The notes under the pieces were generated by a model. That model saw only the letters and a list, made by a program, of their open reading frames with translations, was not told where the DNA came from and did not search any database. Position numbers and translations under genes: made by a program. A DNA stretch of 64,000 nt from an uncultured Alphaproteobacteria bacterium (GTDB lineage: Bacteria; Pseudomonadota; Alphaproteobacteria; HIMB59; GCA-002718135), in assembly GCA_902607435.1 (NCBI GenBank), contig CACLJX010000006.1, positions 1 to 64,000 on the forward strand. The letters are read 5' to 3'. Positions 9,816 through 19,610 of the stretch are shown in pieces; the stretch's first letter is position 1; each line of letters begins with the position of its first letter.

Positions 9816-11074
9816 TGCGATAGAATATCAGTTTTTGTAAAAGCACTAATTAATCTATCAACATCTTCAATATTATTATAATGAACCATACTTGAACGCA
9901 CTACACCATCTTCTGTATCAATACCCAAAGCCTTTAAACATCTCCAAGCATAAAAATTATCATTACGTAAAGCGATTCCTTGACTTACAAGAGCATCACT
10001 GACTTCTTGAGAGCTTTTGCCTTTAACGGTAAATGAAATAGTAGGAGCTCTATTTCTATTTTCAATTTTAGATTTTCCTATTAAATTTATTTTTTTTTCA
10101 GAAGAAATAAATTCTAATAATTTGTTTGCAATTTTTTCTTCGTGAACTGCTATTAGTTCATTAATTTTTTTTATTTTTGTCAAACGCGAAATGTCTTTTT
10201 TTTGAAAATGATGATTATATAAGTTATCAAAATATTCCGAGATACCTATTAAACTAGATAATTCTTCATGATTTGGACCACCTGGATTTAGAGTATATGG
10301 AATACTGTCTTCTAAAAATTCATGATTTTGATTAGGTAATCTATCCAGTATTTCTTTTTTTCCATAAAGAAGCGCTAGATGGGGACCATACGTTTTGTAC
10401 AAGCTAAAAGCATAAAAATCAACATCTAGGTCTTTAACATCTGGCAAACCATGTGGGGCATATGAAACACCATCACAAATAACAAAAGCACCATAATCAT
10501 GAGCTAATTGAGCAATGTGTTTCATATCATTAACTGAACCAACAATGTTGGAGCAATGTGTAACTGCAAGTATCTTTGTTTTAGAATTTAATAATGATTG
10601 TAAGTTTTCAATTTCTAATTCACCAGTTAAAGGATTTAATTGCCATTCTTTAATTTTAGCCCCCATATTTTTAAGTCTACGCCAAGCTCCAATATTTGCT
10701 TCATGATCTTGATTTGTAACAATTACTTCATCGCCTGGTTTTAATAGTTGCTTCATCGCATTTGATAAAACATACATATTCATAGTTGTTGAAGACCCAA
10801 TAATTATTTCATTTTCCTCAGCATTAATCATTTCGGTGAAATATCGAGTTGCCTTATCCATATTTTTTCCAGCAACATCAGACATGTCATATGAGGCATA
10901 AGGCTGAACTTTTGTTGAAATCATGAAATTATTTAAATGATCAACAACATTTTGGGGCACATAACTCCCTCCTGCATTTTCAAAAAAAGACCATTTTGAA
11001 TTTAATGGGTCATTAAATGCAGGAAATTGAGATCTTACATAATCAATATCTAATGCAATGTTTTTAATAGACAA
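9812..11074 (-). CDS. Aminotransferase class V / cysteine-desulfurase-like PLP enzyme
   Basis: This is a fold-type I PLP enzyme of the class V group (NifS/SufS-like, 420 residues). The Schiff-base lysine is K227 in SLYKTYGPH, with the cofactor Asp in VICDGVSYAPHG and the His of NQDHEANIGAW upstream. A TTG start at 11074 is chosen because AGAGGA lies six bases before it. The longer reading from ATG 11149 adds 25 hydrophobic residues with no counterpart in the family. Its stop overlaps the 3' end of the dehydrogenase-like gene by 4 bp. It could be a cysteine desulfurase-like lyase or an aminotransferase for a neighbouring catabolic pathway. Confidence 0.8.
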   Translation of the reverse strand: MSIKNIALDIDYVRSQFPAFNDPLNSKWSFFENAGGSYVPQNVVDHLNNFMISTKVQPYASYDMSDVAGKNMDKATRYFTEMINAEENEIIIGSSTTMNMYVLSNAMKQLLKPGDEVIVTNQDHEANIGAWRRLKNMGAKIKEWQLNPLTGELEIENLQSLLNSKTKILAVTHCSNIVGSVNDMKHIAQLAHDYGAFVICDGVSYAPHGLPDVKDLDVDFYAFSLYKTYGPHLALLYGKKEILDRLPNQNHEFLEDSIPYTLNPGGPNHEELSSLIGISEYFDNLYNHHFQKKDISRLTKIKKINELIAVHEEKIANKLLEFISSEKKINLIGKSKIENRNRAPTISFTVKGKSSQEVSDALVSQGIALRNDNFYAWRCLKALGIDTEDGVVRSSMVHYNNIEDVDRLISAFTKTDILSH

Positions 11075-11080
11075 AAAATT

Positions 11081-11086
11081 TCCTCT
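11081..11086 (-). promoter_or_regulatory. Ribosome-binding site deciding a TTG start
   Basis: On the minus strand AGAGGA lies six bases before TTG (11074-11072). It is the best Shine-Dalgarno near this gene and sets the start downstream of the first in-frame ATG. Confidence 0.65.
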
Positions 11087-11142
11087 AATTATAATTAAAA
11101 AAATGTTGAGATTATTAATAAAAGTAATAATTGTAAATATCA

Positions 11143-11889
11143 ATGACAACTAAAAAAAATAATTTTAGTCAAGAAGAGTGGTCAAATAGAGTAAATCTAG
11201 CTGCTTGCTACCATTTAGCAGATTATTTCCAAATGAGTGATATAATATGGAATCATATCACTTCTAAAACTTCTAGTGAAAAAGAAACTTTTTTAATAAA
11301 TCCGTTTGGTTTACGATATGATGAAATCACTGCTTCTAATTTAGTTGAAATTACCCCTGAAGGTAAAGTTCTAAATAGTGATAGTCCAATTAATGATACG
11401 GGATACATCATACATGGAGCAATCCATCGAGCGAGAAAAGATATTGCTTGTGTAATGCACACCCACTCAAGAGCAGGATTAGCAGTGTCATGTTTTGAAG
11501 ATGGCTTACAACCTATGATACAAGATGCAGCAATTTTTTATAATCGAGTGAGCTATCATGATTGGGAAGGCCTGTCTACAGAGAGCGAAGAGTGTGAGCG
11601 CTTATCTAAAAGTCTTGGCAAGAACAATGTTATGATTTTAAGAAATCATGGTTTACTTACTTGTGGATCTACTATTGCCGAAACTTTCATGCTTATGTAT
11701 TACTTAGATAGAGCGTGTAAAAATCAAATTGATACAATGTCCGCAGGAATGAAACTTACTGTACCTTCTGATAACATTATGGAATTTGCCGCAGGTCAGT
11801 ATGATGATCCTCGATTTAAATTAGGCAAACATGAATGGCCAGCTCTTTTAAGACTATTAGATGATAATAAATCAATATATAATCAATAA
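11143..11889 (+). CDS. Class II aldolase/adducin-family protein
   Basis: This 248-residue zinc aldolase-fold protein belongs to the fuculose-phosphate aldolase/RhaD/adducin group. Metal ligands are seen in CVMHTHSRAG (His-x-His) and in MILRNHGLLTCG. The segments FLINPFGLRYDEI and YIIHGAIHRARKDI are also typical. The group includes true aldolases, epimerases and decarboxylase-like proteins, so the reaction is not defined. It is divergent from the PLP enzyme over a 68-bp gap and lies 8 bp before the aldehyde dehydrogenase, implying one operon. Confidence 0.8.
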   Translation: MTTKKNNFSQEEWSNRVNLAACYHLADYFQMSDIIWNHITSKTSSEKETFLINPFGLRYDEITASNLVEITPEGKVLNSDSPINDTGYIIHGAIHRARKDIACVMHTHSRAGLAVSCFEDGLQPMIQDAAIFYNRVSYHDWEGLSTESEECERLSKSLGKNNVMILRNHGLLTCGSTIAETFMLMYYLDRACKNQIDTMSAGMKLTVPSDNIMEFAAGQYDDPRFKLGKHEWPALLRLLDDNKSIYNQ

Positions 11890-11897
11890 GGAAAAAA

Positions 11898-13328
11898 ATG
11901 TTAGATAAAAGAAATTTTTATATAAATGGTAAATGGACTGCTCCATTAAAATCAAATGATTTTGAGGTAATAAACCCCTCAAATGAAGAACCCTGTGCAA
12001 TTATTTCATTAGGAAGTGCCGCTGATATAGACTCTGCTGTAAAAGCAGCTAAAGAAGCTTTTCCAAGTTGGAGTCAAATTTCAAAAGAAGAAAAAATTTC
12101 TCTTATCGAAAAGTTATATGAAATCTATAAATCCAGATGGGATGAAATGGCAGAATCAATCTCTATGGAAATGGGAGCTCCTATCGATTGGGCTGCTACG
12201 GAACAAACATCATCTGGCGCTACTCATATAAAAGATTTTATAAAGAGACTAAAGGATTTTGAATTTGAATCAGAATTCAACAATGAATCAGATAATTATA
12301 TCGCTTATGAGCCCATTGGTGTTTGCGGTTTAATTACTCCATGGAATTGGCCAATTAATCAAATTACATTAAAAGTTATACCAGCTTTAGCAGCTGGATG
12401 TACGATGATTTTGAAACCTTCTGAGATTGCGCCACTATCTGGTATGTTATTTGCAGAAATGCTTCATGAAACTGGATTCCCACCTGGAGTTTTTAATTTG
12501 GTAAATGGAGATGGAGCAGGAGTAGGTACTCAAATTTCAGGGCATTCAGATGTTGATATGGTTTCTTTTACAGGCTCAACTAGAGCAGGAAGACTTATTA
12601 CAAAAAATTCTGCTGATACAATTAAAAGAGTGTGTTTAGAACTAGGTGGTAAAGGGGGTAATATTGTTTTTGCAGATTCTCATCCAGAAGCAGTCAGAGA
12701 AGGTATTAGAAATGTTATGAGGAATTCTGGCCAATCTTGTGACGCTCCCACACGTATGCTTGTTGAAAAATCAATTTATGAAAGAGCGGTTAAAGAGGCA
12801 GCAGAGGAGGCCAACAATATTAAAGTTGATGTGTCACAAAAAAAAGGAGATCATATCGGTCCTGTAGTTTCAAAAACCCAGTTTGATAAAATACAGGGCT
12901 TAATTCAAAGCGGTATTGATGAAGGGGCTACTTTAGTTTCTGGGGGTCCCCATCGGCCAGATGGATTTGATAAAGGTTATTTTGTAAGACCTACAATTTT
13001 TACTGATGTTTCAAATAATATGAGAATTGCTAAAGAGGAAATATTTGGACCTGTATTGTCGATAATACCTTTTGATACTGAAGAAGAAGCTATTTCTATT
13101 ACTAATGATACTTCATATGGATTAGGTAATTATGTACAAACTCAGGATAAAGAAAAAGCTCGACGTGTTGCGAGAAAATTTAGATCAGGAGGGGTATACA
13201 TTAATGGTAAAAATGCTGATGCAGGCACACCTTTTGGCGGCTACAGGCAATCTGGTAATGGTCGTGAAGGTGGAACTTGGGGTATAGAGGAGTACTTAGA
13301 AGTAAAAACAATTAGTGGTTGGAAGTAA
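11898..13328 (+). CDS. NAD(P)-dependent aldehyde dehydrogenase
   Basis: This is a 476-residue member of the aldehyde dehydrogenase superfamily that oxidises an aldehyde to its acid. The catalytic Cys is in NSGQSCDAPTRM, the general base Glu in LELGGKGG, and the cofactor loops in TPWNWPINQ and SFTGSTRAG. The Ser usually found in GGKS is Gly here. A GGAAAAAAATG start region follows the aldolase by 8 bp. The substrate may be a product of the aldolase or a betaine-type aldehyde, but the sequence does not decide. Confidence 0.9.
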   Translation: MLDKRNFYINGKWTAPLKSNDFEVINPSNEEPCAIISLGSAADIDSAVKAAKEAFPSWSQISKEEKISLIEKLYEIYKSRWDEMAESISMEMGAPIDWAATEQTSSGATHIKDFIKRLKDFEFESEFNNESDNYIAYEPIGVCGLITPWNWPINQITLKVIPALAAGCTMILKPSEIAPLSGMLFAEMLHETGFPPGVFNLVNGDGAGVGTQISGHSDVDMVSFTGSTRAGRLITKNSADTIKRVCLELGGKGGNIVFADSHPEAVREGIRNVMRNSGQSCDAPTRMLVEKSIYERAVKEAAEEANNIKVDVSQKKGDHIGPVVSKTQFDKIQGLIQSGIDEGATLVSGGPHRPDGFDKGYFVRPTIFTDVSNNMRIAKEEIFGPVLSIIPFDTEEEAISITNDTSYGLGNYVQTQDKEKARRVARKFRSGGVYINGKNADAGTPFGGYRQSGNGREGGTWGIEEYLEVKTISGWK

Positions 13329-13367
13329 TACTATTTATAAAATAAGAATACCTTAAGAATAATTAGT

Positions 13368-14510
13368 CTAAAGCTCTATTTTTCTTAGATAGTTTAGCCT
13401 ACTTGTTATTTCGTCCCTGTCCATATAATAGCCTTGTAAGTGACGTTGTCCAGAGTTAGGATTATACTCAGCTCTTCCATGAGCTACTCGTCTATTATCA
13501 AACGACAATATATCACCTTTTTTTAATTTAAAATTTACACAAAATTGTTCACTATGGAGAAGTTCCGCAAATCTTCTATACGCTTTATAAAATTGTTCCA
13601 TTAGTTCTGGAGAACAATCTATTGTTCCTGTTTGACCAATATTAAAACGTATTTCTTTATAATCACCTTCTTTATTTAATGTAATTAATGGAGAATTGAC
13701 AATTCTTATTGTTTTTTGAGTATAATCATTATTAATAAACTTTACTTCAACTTTCTTTAGAATTTCAAAAGTTTTTAATTCATTGTTTTTCAAATATTCT
13801 ATAATTTTAAAACCATCTATAATTGAAGACATGCCACCATCTGCATTATTAATTAAGCAGTGTAAGAATTGATATCCTGGAGGGGTTTCAAAATAAGGTA
13901 AATCAGTGTGACTATCTAATTTTTTAGCTGTATAAGCAATGTTATTTGGTTCTGGTATATTTATTACTTCAAATGGTGTTCTAAAAAATGTTTCTCTTAT
14001 GTGACTAATTCTATTTAACACTTTCAATCCTGAATTTTTTTCAGTAGGCGCATTTTTAACTATTGATACTCCATATTTATGTAAAATTTCTAACCATTTA
14101 AATAAGCTTTCATCACTTTTTAGAATTTCTTCACATTTAATTGAAATATCATTAAGATTTTCTAGAAGAGATTTATTCCATAATTTGTAAGGAGAAACAT
14201 ATTTTTTACTATTATTTATTGTATAGCAATGACTTCTAAGCCAACTAGGTTCAAAATAGCTTATATGATTTCCTTCACTCCATTTTATTTCAAGCTTCCC
14301 TTCATTATTTATTTTATATGATTCTGGATGAATGTTTTCAGTTACATTTATTAAATTGAATAGACGTTCTCTTGCAGTAGGATGTATATCTGAAGGACAG
14401 TTGTCTCGAAGCCATAAGAAGTGAAAGTTACTTTTCTTTCCATCACTCCAACCCACTTCAATAGTTTTTTCTTTTTTAGCAACTTTCTTTATTGAAATAG
14501 ATTGTATCAT
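13368..14510 (-). CDS. Gamma-butyrobetaine-hydroxylase-like Fe(II)/2-oxoglutarate oxygenase
   Basis: This 380-residue protein has the two-domain plan of gamma-butyrobetaine and trimethyllysine hydroxylases. An N-terminal DUF971-like domain spans about residues 1-95, with FLWLRDNCPSDIHPTARER. A TauD-type jelly roll follows (about 130-370). The iron triad is H201-x-D203 (SHTDLPYF) and H344 (RRVAHGRAEY), with the 2-oxoglutarate Arg at R356. The family hydroxylates trimethylammonium substrates on the way to carnitine, or in bacteria opens them for degradation. It converges with the aldehyde dehydrogenase. Exact substrate unknown. Confidence 0.82.
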   Translation of the reverse strand: MIQSISIKKVAKKEKTIEVGWSDGKKSNFHFLWLRDNCPSDIHPTARERLFNLINVTENIHPESYKINNEGKLEIKWSEGNHISYFEPSWLRSHCYTINNSKKYVSPYKLWNKSLLENLNDISIKCEEILKSDESLFKWLEILHKYGVSIVKNAPTEKNSGLKVLNRISHIRETFFRTPFEVINIPEPNNIAYTAKKLDSHTDLPYFETPPGYQFLHCLINNADGGMSSIIDGFKIIEYLKNNELKTFEILKKVEVKFINNDYTQKTIRIVNSPLITLNKEGDYKEIRFNIGQTGTIDCSPELMEQFYKAYRRFAELLHSEQFCVNFKLKKGDILSFDNRRVAHGRAEYNPNSGQRHLQGYYMDRDEITSRLNYLRKIEL

Positions 14511-14610
14511 AAATAATTTTTGTTAAATTTATATTTTAATTAATTAATCTTCCTTTATTAGAAATTATATTACTTGTTTGTGGAATAAAAATTTAGATTT
14601 GTAAATAAAA

Positions 14611-15510
14611 ATGAATAAAGAAAATAATATTGTATTAGGAATTCTATTCATGACACTTGCAATGTTTTGTTTAAGTGTGAATGATGTCCTAGTTAAGGGT
14701 TTAAGCACAGCTTATCCGATCTGGGAGGTTATATTTTTTAGAGCGTTTAGTGGGGTTATTGTATCAATAATTTTAATATTTTTTTTTGGATGGCGAACAC
14801 TTAAAACAACAAAACCTATTGGGCACTTAACTAGAGCTTTTTCTGCTGTCGGTTGTGTTGTGTTTTATTTTTTTGGTCTTAAATATTTAATGCTTTCTGA
14901 GAATGTCGCTATAGTACATTCAGCTCCTATTATTGCTACTCTTCTAGCTGTTCCTATTCTAGGAGAAAAATTGGGATTAAACCGTATAACAGCTGTTATA
15001 ATTGGTTTTGTTGGTGTTCTTGTTATTGTAAAACCAGGATCAGATTTATTTAAGATTGAATCTTTATTTCCTCTTGTGGCAGCTTTTTTTATGGCCACAA
15101 CTTATCTTGCTACTCGTTTTTTAATGTCAACTGAATCAAGTGTAGCTATTATTTTTTATTATTCATTTGCTTTATTGATTACTTCTTTAGTTTTTTTTCC
15201 AAATGATTTTGTCATTCCTTCTTTATTTAATCTTATACCTTTAATGAGTCTTGGGATTATGGGTTCTCTTGGTCATTATTTTTTATCTCAAGCAGCCAAA
15301 AGTGCTGAAGTCGTAGTTATTACACCTTTTGAATATACTTCTTTTATTTTTTTAGGAGTTATGGGGTATTTTTTTTACAATGAAATACCTGACGGTTCAG
15401 TTTACATAGGGGCATTATTAATTGTTTTAAGTGGAATTTATATTGTATATCGAGAAAAACAAAAAAAGAAAAATATTATTAGTCAAACTATTTTGAAAAA
15501 TACAAGGTAA
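14611..15510 (+). CDS. EamA/DMT-family membrane transporter
   Basis: This 299-residue inner-membrane protein has about ten hydrophobic helices in two EamA repeats. The first begins LGILFMTLAMFCLSVNDVLV and the second spans roughly residues 150-285. The loop RAFSGVIVS and the segment AIVHSAPIIATLLAVPILGE are typical of the RhaT/EamA drug/metabolite transporter superfamily. It ends with a basic cytoplasmic tail. It starts a plus-strand series that continues into the O-antigen ligase 12 bp later. Cargo is unknown; neighbours suggest either an osmolyte intermediate or a surface-sugar precursor. Confidence 0.85.
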   Translation: MNKENNIVLGILFMTLAMFCLSVNDVLVKGLSTAYPIWEVIFFRAFSGVIVSIILIFFFGWRTLKTTKPIGHLTRAFSAVGCVVFYFFGLKYLMLSENVAIVHSAPIIATLLAVPILGEKLGLNRITAVIIGFVGVLVIVKPGSDLFKIESLFPLVAAFFMATTYLATRFLMSTESSVAIIFYYSFALLITSLVFFPNDFVIPSLFNLIPLMSLGIMGSLGHYFLSQAAKSAEVVVITPFEYTSFIFLGVMGYFFYNEIPDGSVYIGALLIVLSGIYIVYREKQKKKNIISQTILKNTR

Positions 15511-15522
15511 ATTTATTACATT

Positions 15523-16776
15523 ATGATTAAATTTTTAAGGTTTAATTTTATTTTATTACCCCCTGCTTTAGTGACTGGACCTTTTTTATCTGATTTATTT
15601 ATTTCTATTTTAGCAATTTTTTTTTTATATGAGACACTTACTAAAAAATTGTGGAACTATTACAAGCATCCTTTTGTCTATTTATTTATTTTTTTTTACT
15701 TATATATAGTTATTCGATCTTTAACATCTTCAAGCCCTCTTCTTTCTTTAGAGTCCTCACTTTTTTATTGCCGCTTTCTTTTTTTTTCACTTGCAGTAAT
15801 ACTTTTGCTTGAACGATATCCCCGTCTTATTCATCAATTTAGTATTGTTTTGATAATTACATTGTCCATAGTTGTTCTTGATTCATATATTCAATTTTTT
15901 ACAGGTACAAATTTATTAGGCTTCAAAATTACCAATCCAAATCGTATTAGTGGATTTTTTCAGGAGGAATTTGTTTTAGGTAGTTATATTACACGTATCA
16001 TACCTCTTGTTCTTTTTTACTTGTTTTCCTTTCATAATTTAAATAAATGGATTTTGATACCAGGAATTATATTAATTGTTAGTTCAGTTATTATGGTTTA
16101 TCTATCAGGAGAGAGAGCATCATTTTTCTTTATTATTCTTTTAATAACCATTGTGATTTTATTTACAAAAAATTTTAAATTTATTGCATTAGGTACTTTA
16201 GGATTTTCTCTTATTTTCGTTGTTTTTTTTACATTTACTATGCCCGGAATTAAATCTCGTATGGTGGATCATACATTAGATCAATTAAATTTAATGCATG
16301 AAAGTATATATGGAGAAAATTTTCACTTTATCTCACATCAACACCAAGCTTACTATGTTAGTGCTTTTGAGATGTTTAAGGATAACATTTTTTTCGGACA
16401 TGGACCAAAACTATTTAGAATTCTTTGTAAGGAAGAAAAGTACCAATCTCCATTTCCATGGTCTCCTTCTTGTAGTACTCATCCTCACAGTACATATATG
16501 CAGTTGCTTGCTGAAACAGGACTCGTAGGAACTTTGCCTGTTATTTTACTTTTATTTTTTATTATTTATGTTTTTTTTCGACAAGCTTTTCAAGTTTATT
16601 TATTTACTAAACAACCAACTTATATTAGTGATGGTAAAGTTTGTTTGTACGCCGCAGCATTAATATCTTTATGGCCATTTTCACCTTCAGGCAATTTTTT
16701 TAATAATTGGCTTGATATTTTATATTTTTTGCCAGCAGGATTTTTAATGCAAAGAAATATTAAGATAAATATATGA
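15523..16776 (+). CDS. O-antigen ligase / Wzy-like membrane protein
   Basis: This 417-residue polytopic membrane protein (about 11-12 helices) belongs to the O-antigen ligase/polymerase group (PF04932). A periplasmic loop carries the signature GERASF and then THPHSTYMQLLAETGLVG, the His-containing motif required in WaaL-type ligases. It would join O-antigen to lipid A-core or polymerise it at the outer face of the inner membrane. Its stop overlaps the start of rfbB (ATGA). Ligase and polymerase cannot be separated on sequence alone. Confidence 0.82.
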   Translation: MIKFLRFNFILLPPALVTGPFLSDLFISILAIFFLYETLTKKLWNYYKHPFVYLFIFFYLYIVIRSLTSSSPLLSLESSLFYCRFLFFSLAVILLLERYPRLIHQFSIVLIITLSIVVLDSYIQFFTGTNLLGFKITNPNRISGFFQEEFVLGSYITRIIPLVLFYLFSFHNLNKWILIPGIILIVSSVIMVYLSGERASFFFIILLITIVILFTKNFKFIALGTLGFSLIFVVFFTFTMPGIKSRMVDHTLDQLNLMHESIYGENFHFISHQHQAYYVSAFEMFKDNIFFGHGPKLFRILCKEEKYQSPFPWSPSCSTHPHSTYMQLLAETGLVGTLPVILLLFFIIYVFFRQAFQVYLFTKQPTYISDGKVCLYAAALISLWPFSPSGNFFNNWLDILYFLPAGFLMQRNIKINI

Positions 16777-17831
16777 GTATAATTGTTACTGGTGGAGCTG
16801 GTTTTATAGGAAGTAATTTTATAATTGACTGGCTAGATCTAAATGATCAAAAACTGATTAATTTAGATAAGCTTACTTATGCCGGAAATCCGCAAAATCT
16901 CATTAATTTAAAAAATAATCCAAACTACATCTTTGTCAAAGGAGATATATGTGACAAAAAATTAATAGATCAATTGTTTAATACTTATAAACCACAACAT
17001 ATTATTAATTTTGCTTCAGAAACTCATGTAGATAAATCTATAGATAGTCCAGCAGATTTTATATATACAAATATTGTTGGTACTTTTAAATTGTTAGAGT
17101 CTACAAGAATTTATTGGAACAATCTTAAGAGTGAAGAAAAAGAAAACTTTCGTTTTCTTCATGTTTCAACAGATGAAGTATATGGATCACTTGATTTTGC
17201 AGCTCCATCATTTAACGAAACTCATCCCTATAAACCAAACAGCCCATATTCTGCTAGTAAAGCATCATCAGATCATTTAGTTCGTACTTATCATCATACT
17301 TATAGCATTCCTGTTTTAACGACACACTGCTCAAATAATTATGGTCCGTATCAATTTCCAGAAAAATTGATACCTCTAGTAATTTATAATGCTTTAGCAG
17401 GTAAAAAATTTCCTCTCTATGGTGATGGTCAACAAGTACGAGATTGGCTGTATGTTGGTGATCATTGTGACGCTATACGTCAAGTGTTAGAAAAAGGGAA
17501 AGTTGGCGAAGTTTATAATATAGGCGGTTGTAATCAAAAAACAAATCTAGAAGTTGTAGAAATGATTTGTGATATTTTGGACATGGTCAAACCCAGGGTT
17601 AACGGTGATACATACAAATCTCAAATCACATTTGTAAAAGATAGATTTGGGCATGACAGACGGTATTCAATTGATACAAGTAAAATTAAAAAAGAACTTC
17701 ATTGGCAACCAACAGAAACTTTTGAGACAGGTATAAAAAAAACTATACAATGGTATATTGATAATCAAGAATGGGTTAAAAAGGTAACTGGTGACAATTA
17801 TCATCATTGGATAAATAAACACTATAAATGA
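16773..17831 (+). CDS. rfbB: dTDP-glucose 4,6-dehydratase
   Basis: RfbB (RmlB) converts dTDP-glucose to dTDP-4-keto-6-deoxyglucose, the second step to dTDP-rhamnose. The 352-residue extended SDR has the NAD motif VTGGAGFIGSNF, the catalytic STDEVYGSL (Thr-Asp-Glu) and YSASKASSDHLV (Tyr-x-x-x-Lys). The substrate region QQVRDWLYVGDHC is also typical. It overlaps both the ligase gene upstream and rfbD downstream by 4 bp. The rml genes are less AT-rich than the island that follows at 20.2 kb. Confidence 0.97.
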   Translation: MSIIVTGGAGFIGSNFIIDWLDLNDQKLINLDKLTYAGNPQNLINLKNNPNYIFVKGDICDKKLIDQLFNTYKPQHIINFASETHVDKSIDSPADFIYTNIVGTFKLLESTRIYWNNLKSEEKENFRFLHVSTDEVYGSLDFAAPSFNETHPYKPNSPYSASKASSDHLVRTYHHTYSIPVLTTHCSNNYGPYQFPEKLIPLVIYNALAGKKFPLYGDGQQVRDWLYVGDHCDAIRQVLEKGKVGEVYNIGGCNQKTNLEVVEMICDILDMVKPRVNGDTYKSQITFVKDRFGHDRRYSIDTSKIKKELHWQPTETFETGIKKTIQWYIDNQEWVKKVTGDNYHHWINKHYK

Positions 17832-18727
17832 AAATATTATTATTAGGTCCAAATGGTCAGATTGGATATGAGTTACAACGTTCTTTGTTATCTCTTGGCC
17901 ATATAAAAGCTTGTGATCGAAAGATGGTAGATCTAGGGAAACTAGATGATTTAAAAAGTTTTATTTTTGATTACCATCCAAATATCATTGTGAATGCAGC
18001 AGCATACACTGCTGTAGATAAAGCTGAGTCTGAGCAAGATAAAGCTTATCATATTAATGTAAAAGCTGTTAGAGTAATGGCAGAAAATGCCAAAAAGCTG
18101 GATGCGTTACTAATTCATTATTCTTCTGACTATATTTTTGATGGTCAAAAAAAAGGAGCATATACAGAAATAGACAAAACCAATCCTCTGTCTATATATG
18201 GAGAAACAAAATTGCAGGGAGAACTAGCAATAAAGGCTAGTACTTGTAAACATCTCATCTTTAGGACTAGTTGGCTATATTCAGCACGAAGAACTAACTT
18301 TGTAAAAACTATTTTTCATCTTGCTAAAAAACAAAAAACGTTGAATGTGGTAAATGATCAAATAGGTAGTCCAACTAGTGCAAAATTAATTGCTGATGTA
18401 ACTTCTGATTGTATTTCTAAGATAAATAAACACAAAGTTTCTATAAATAATATAAATGGGATTTATAATCTGACTGCGACCAGTGAAACCAGTTGGCATG
18501 GTTTTGCCAAACATATTATTTCTGAAGCACAAGATTTAGGAGCTGTCTTTCTTGTAAAACCTGAAAATATACATTCGATCAATTCATCAGAACTCAATCT
18601 TCCAGCAATGCGCCCAATCAATTCAACGCTTAACACTCAGAAATTATGTGATACATTCAAGCTTAATTTACCATCTTGGCAAATCCTTACAGGAAGAGTA
18701 CTAAAAGAACTTATTTTAAATATATAA
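17828..18727 (+). CDS. rfbD: dTDP-4-dehydrorhamnose reductase
   Basis: RfbD (RmlD) reduces dTDP-4-dehydrorhamnose to dTDP-L-rhamnose with NAD(P)H. The 299 residues show the N-terminal [13 protein letters not shown] nucleotide motif, [21 protein letters not shown], and YGETKLQGE with the catalytic Tyr-x-x-x-Lys. RTSWLY follows. It overlaps rfbB by 4 bp and is followed by rfbA after a single base, giving the order rfbBDAC. A diverged paralogue lies at 46755. Confidence 0.96.
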   Translation: MKILLLGPNGQIGYELQRSLLSLGHIKACDRKMVDLGKLDDLKSFIFDYHPNIIVNAAAYTAVDKAESEQDKAYHINVKAVRVMAENAKKLDALLIHYSSDYIFDGQKKGAYTEIDKTNPLSIYGETKLQGELAIKASTCKHLIFRTSWLYSARRTNFVKTIFHLAKKQKTLNVVNDQIGSPTSAKLIADVTSDCISKINKHKVSINNINGIYNLTATSETSWHGFAKHIISEAQDLGAVFLVKPENIHSINSSELNLPAMRPINSTLNTQKLCDTFKLNLPSWQILTGRVLKELILNI

Positions 18728-18728
18728 T

Positions 18729-19610
18729 ATGGAAAGAAAAGGTATCATTCTTGCAGGAGGTTCTGGAACTCGTCTCTACCCAGTTACTCAGGTAATATCT
18801 AAACAACTGTTGCCAGTGTTTGATAAACCCATGATATATTATCCAATATCAACATTAATGTTAACTGGTATACGTCAGATACTGATTATCTCCACTCCTC
18901 AAGATTCACCAAAATTTGAACAACTCCTTGGAGATGGTTCTAAGTGGGGATTAGAAATTAGTTATGCTGTGCAGCCATCACCAGATGGTTTGGCTCAAGC
19001 ATTTATAATTGGGGAGTCCTTTCTTGATAAAAAACCAGTAGCTTTAATTTTAGGTGATAATATATTTTATGGCCATTCGATTGAAAAATTACTTAATTCA
19101 GCACATCAAAAAAAAAATGGCGCAACAATTTTTGCATATCGCGTAAAAGATCCTGAACGTTACGGTGTAGTTGAATTTAATAAGAAAGAGCAAGTTGTTA
19201 GTTTAGAGGAAAAACCAAAATTTCCAAAATCTAGTTTTGCAGTTACAGGCCTCTATTTTTATGATGAAAATGTCGTTGAATATGCAAAAAGTATTAAACC
19301 ATCTTTGCGCGGAGAATTAGAAATTTCAGATTTAAATATTATTTATTTAAAAAAGAAAAAACTAACTGTAGAGCTAATTGGGAGAGGTTATGCATGGCTT
19401 GATACTGGCACTCATGAAAGTCTACTTGAAGCTAATCAATTTATTCAAACGATAGAACATAGACAAGGGTTAAAAATTGCTTGTCCTGAAGAGATAGCTT
19501 TTCGTAAGAATTGGATAAGTTTATCTCAACTTGAAAAGCTTACAATACCAATGATTAAAAACGGATATGGTCAATATTTAATAAAGGTTATAAAAGATTC
19601 AAAAAAATAA
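18729..19610 (+). CDS. rfbA: Glucose-1-phosphate thymidylyltransferase
   Basis: RfbA (RmlA) makes dTDP-glucose from dTTP and glucose-1-phosphate. The pyrophosphorylase signature [16 protein letters not shown] opens the protein, followed by [26 protein letters not shown] carries a metal-binding Asp. The C-terminal part has [14 protein letters not shown]. The length of 293 is normal. Its stop overlaps the rfbC ATG by one base (TAATG). Confidence 0.97.
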   Translation: MERKGIILAGGSGTRLYPVTQVISKQLLPVFDKPMIYYPISTLMLTGIRQILIISTPQDSPKFEQLLGDGSKWGLEISYAVQPSPDGLAQAFIIGESFLDKKPVALILGDNIFYGHSIEKLLNSAHQKKNGATIFAYRVKDPERYGVVEFNKKEQVVSLEEKPKFPKSSFAVTGLYFYDENVVEYAKSIKPSLRGELEISDLNIIYLKKKKLTVELIGRGYAWLDTGTHESLLEANQFIQTIEHRQGLKIACPEEIAFRKNWISLSQLEKLTIPMIKNGYGQYLIKVIKDSKK

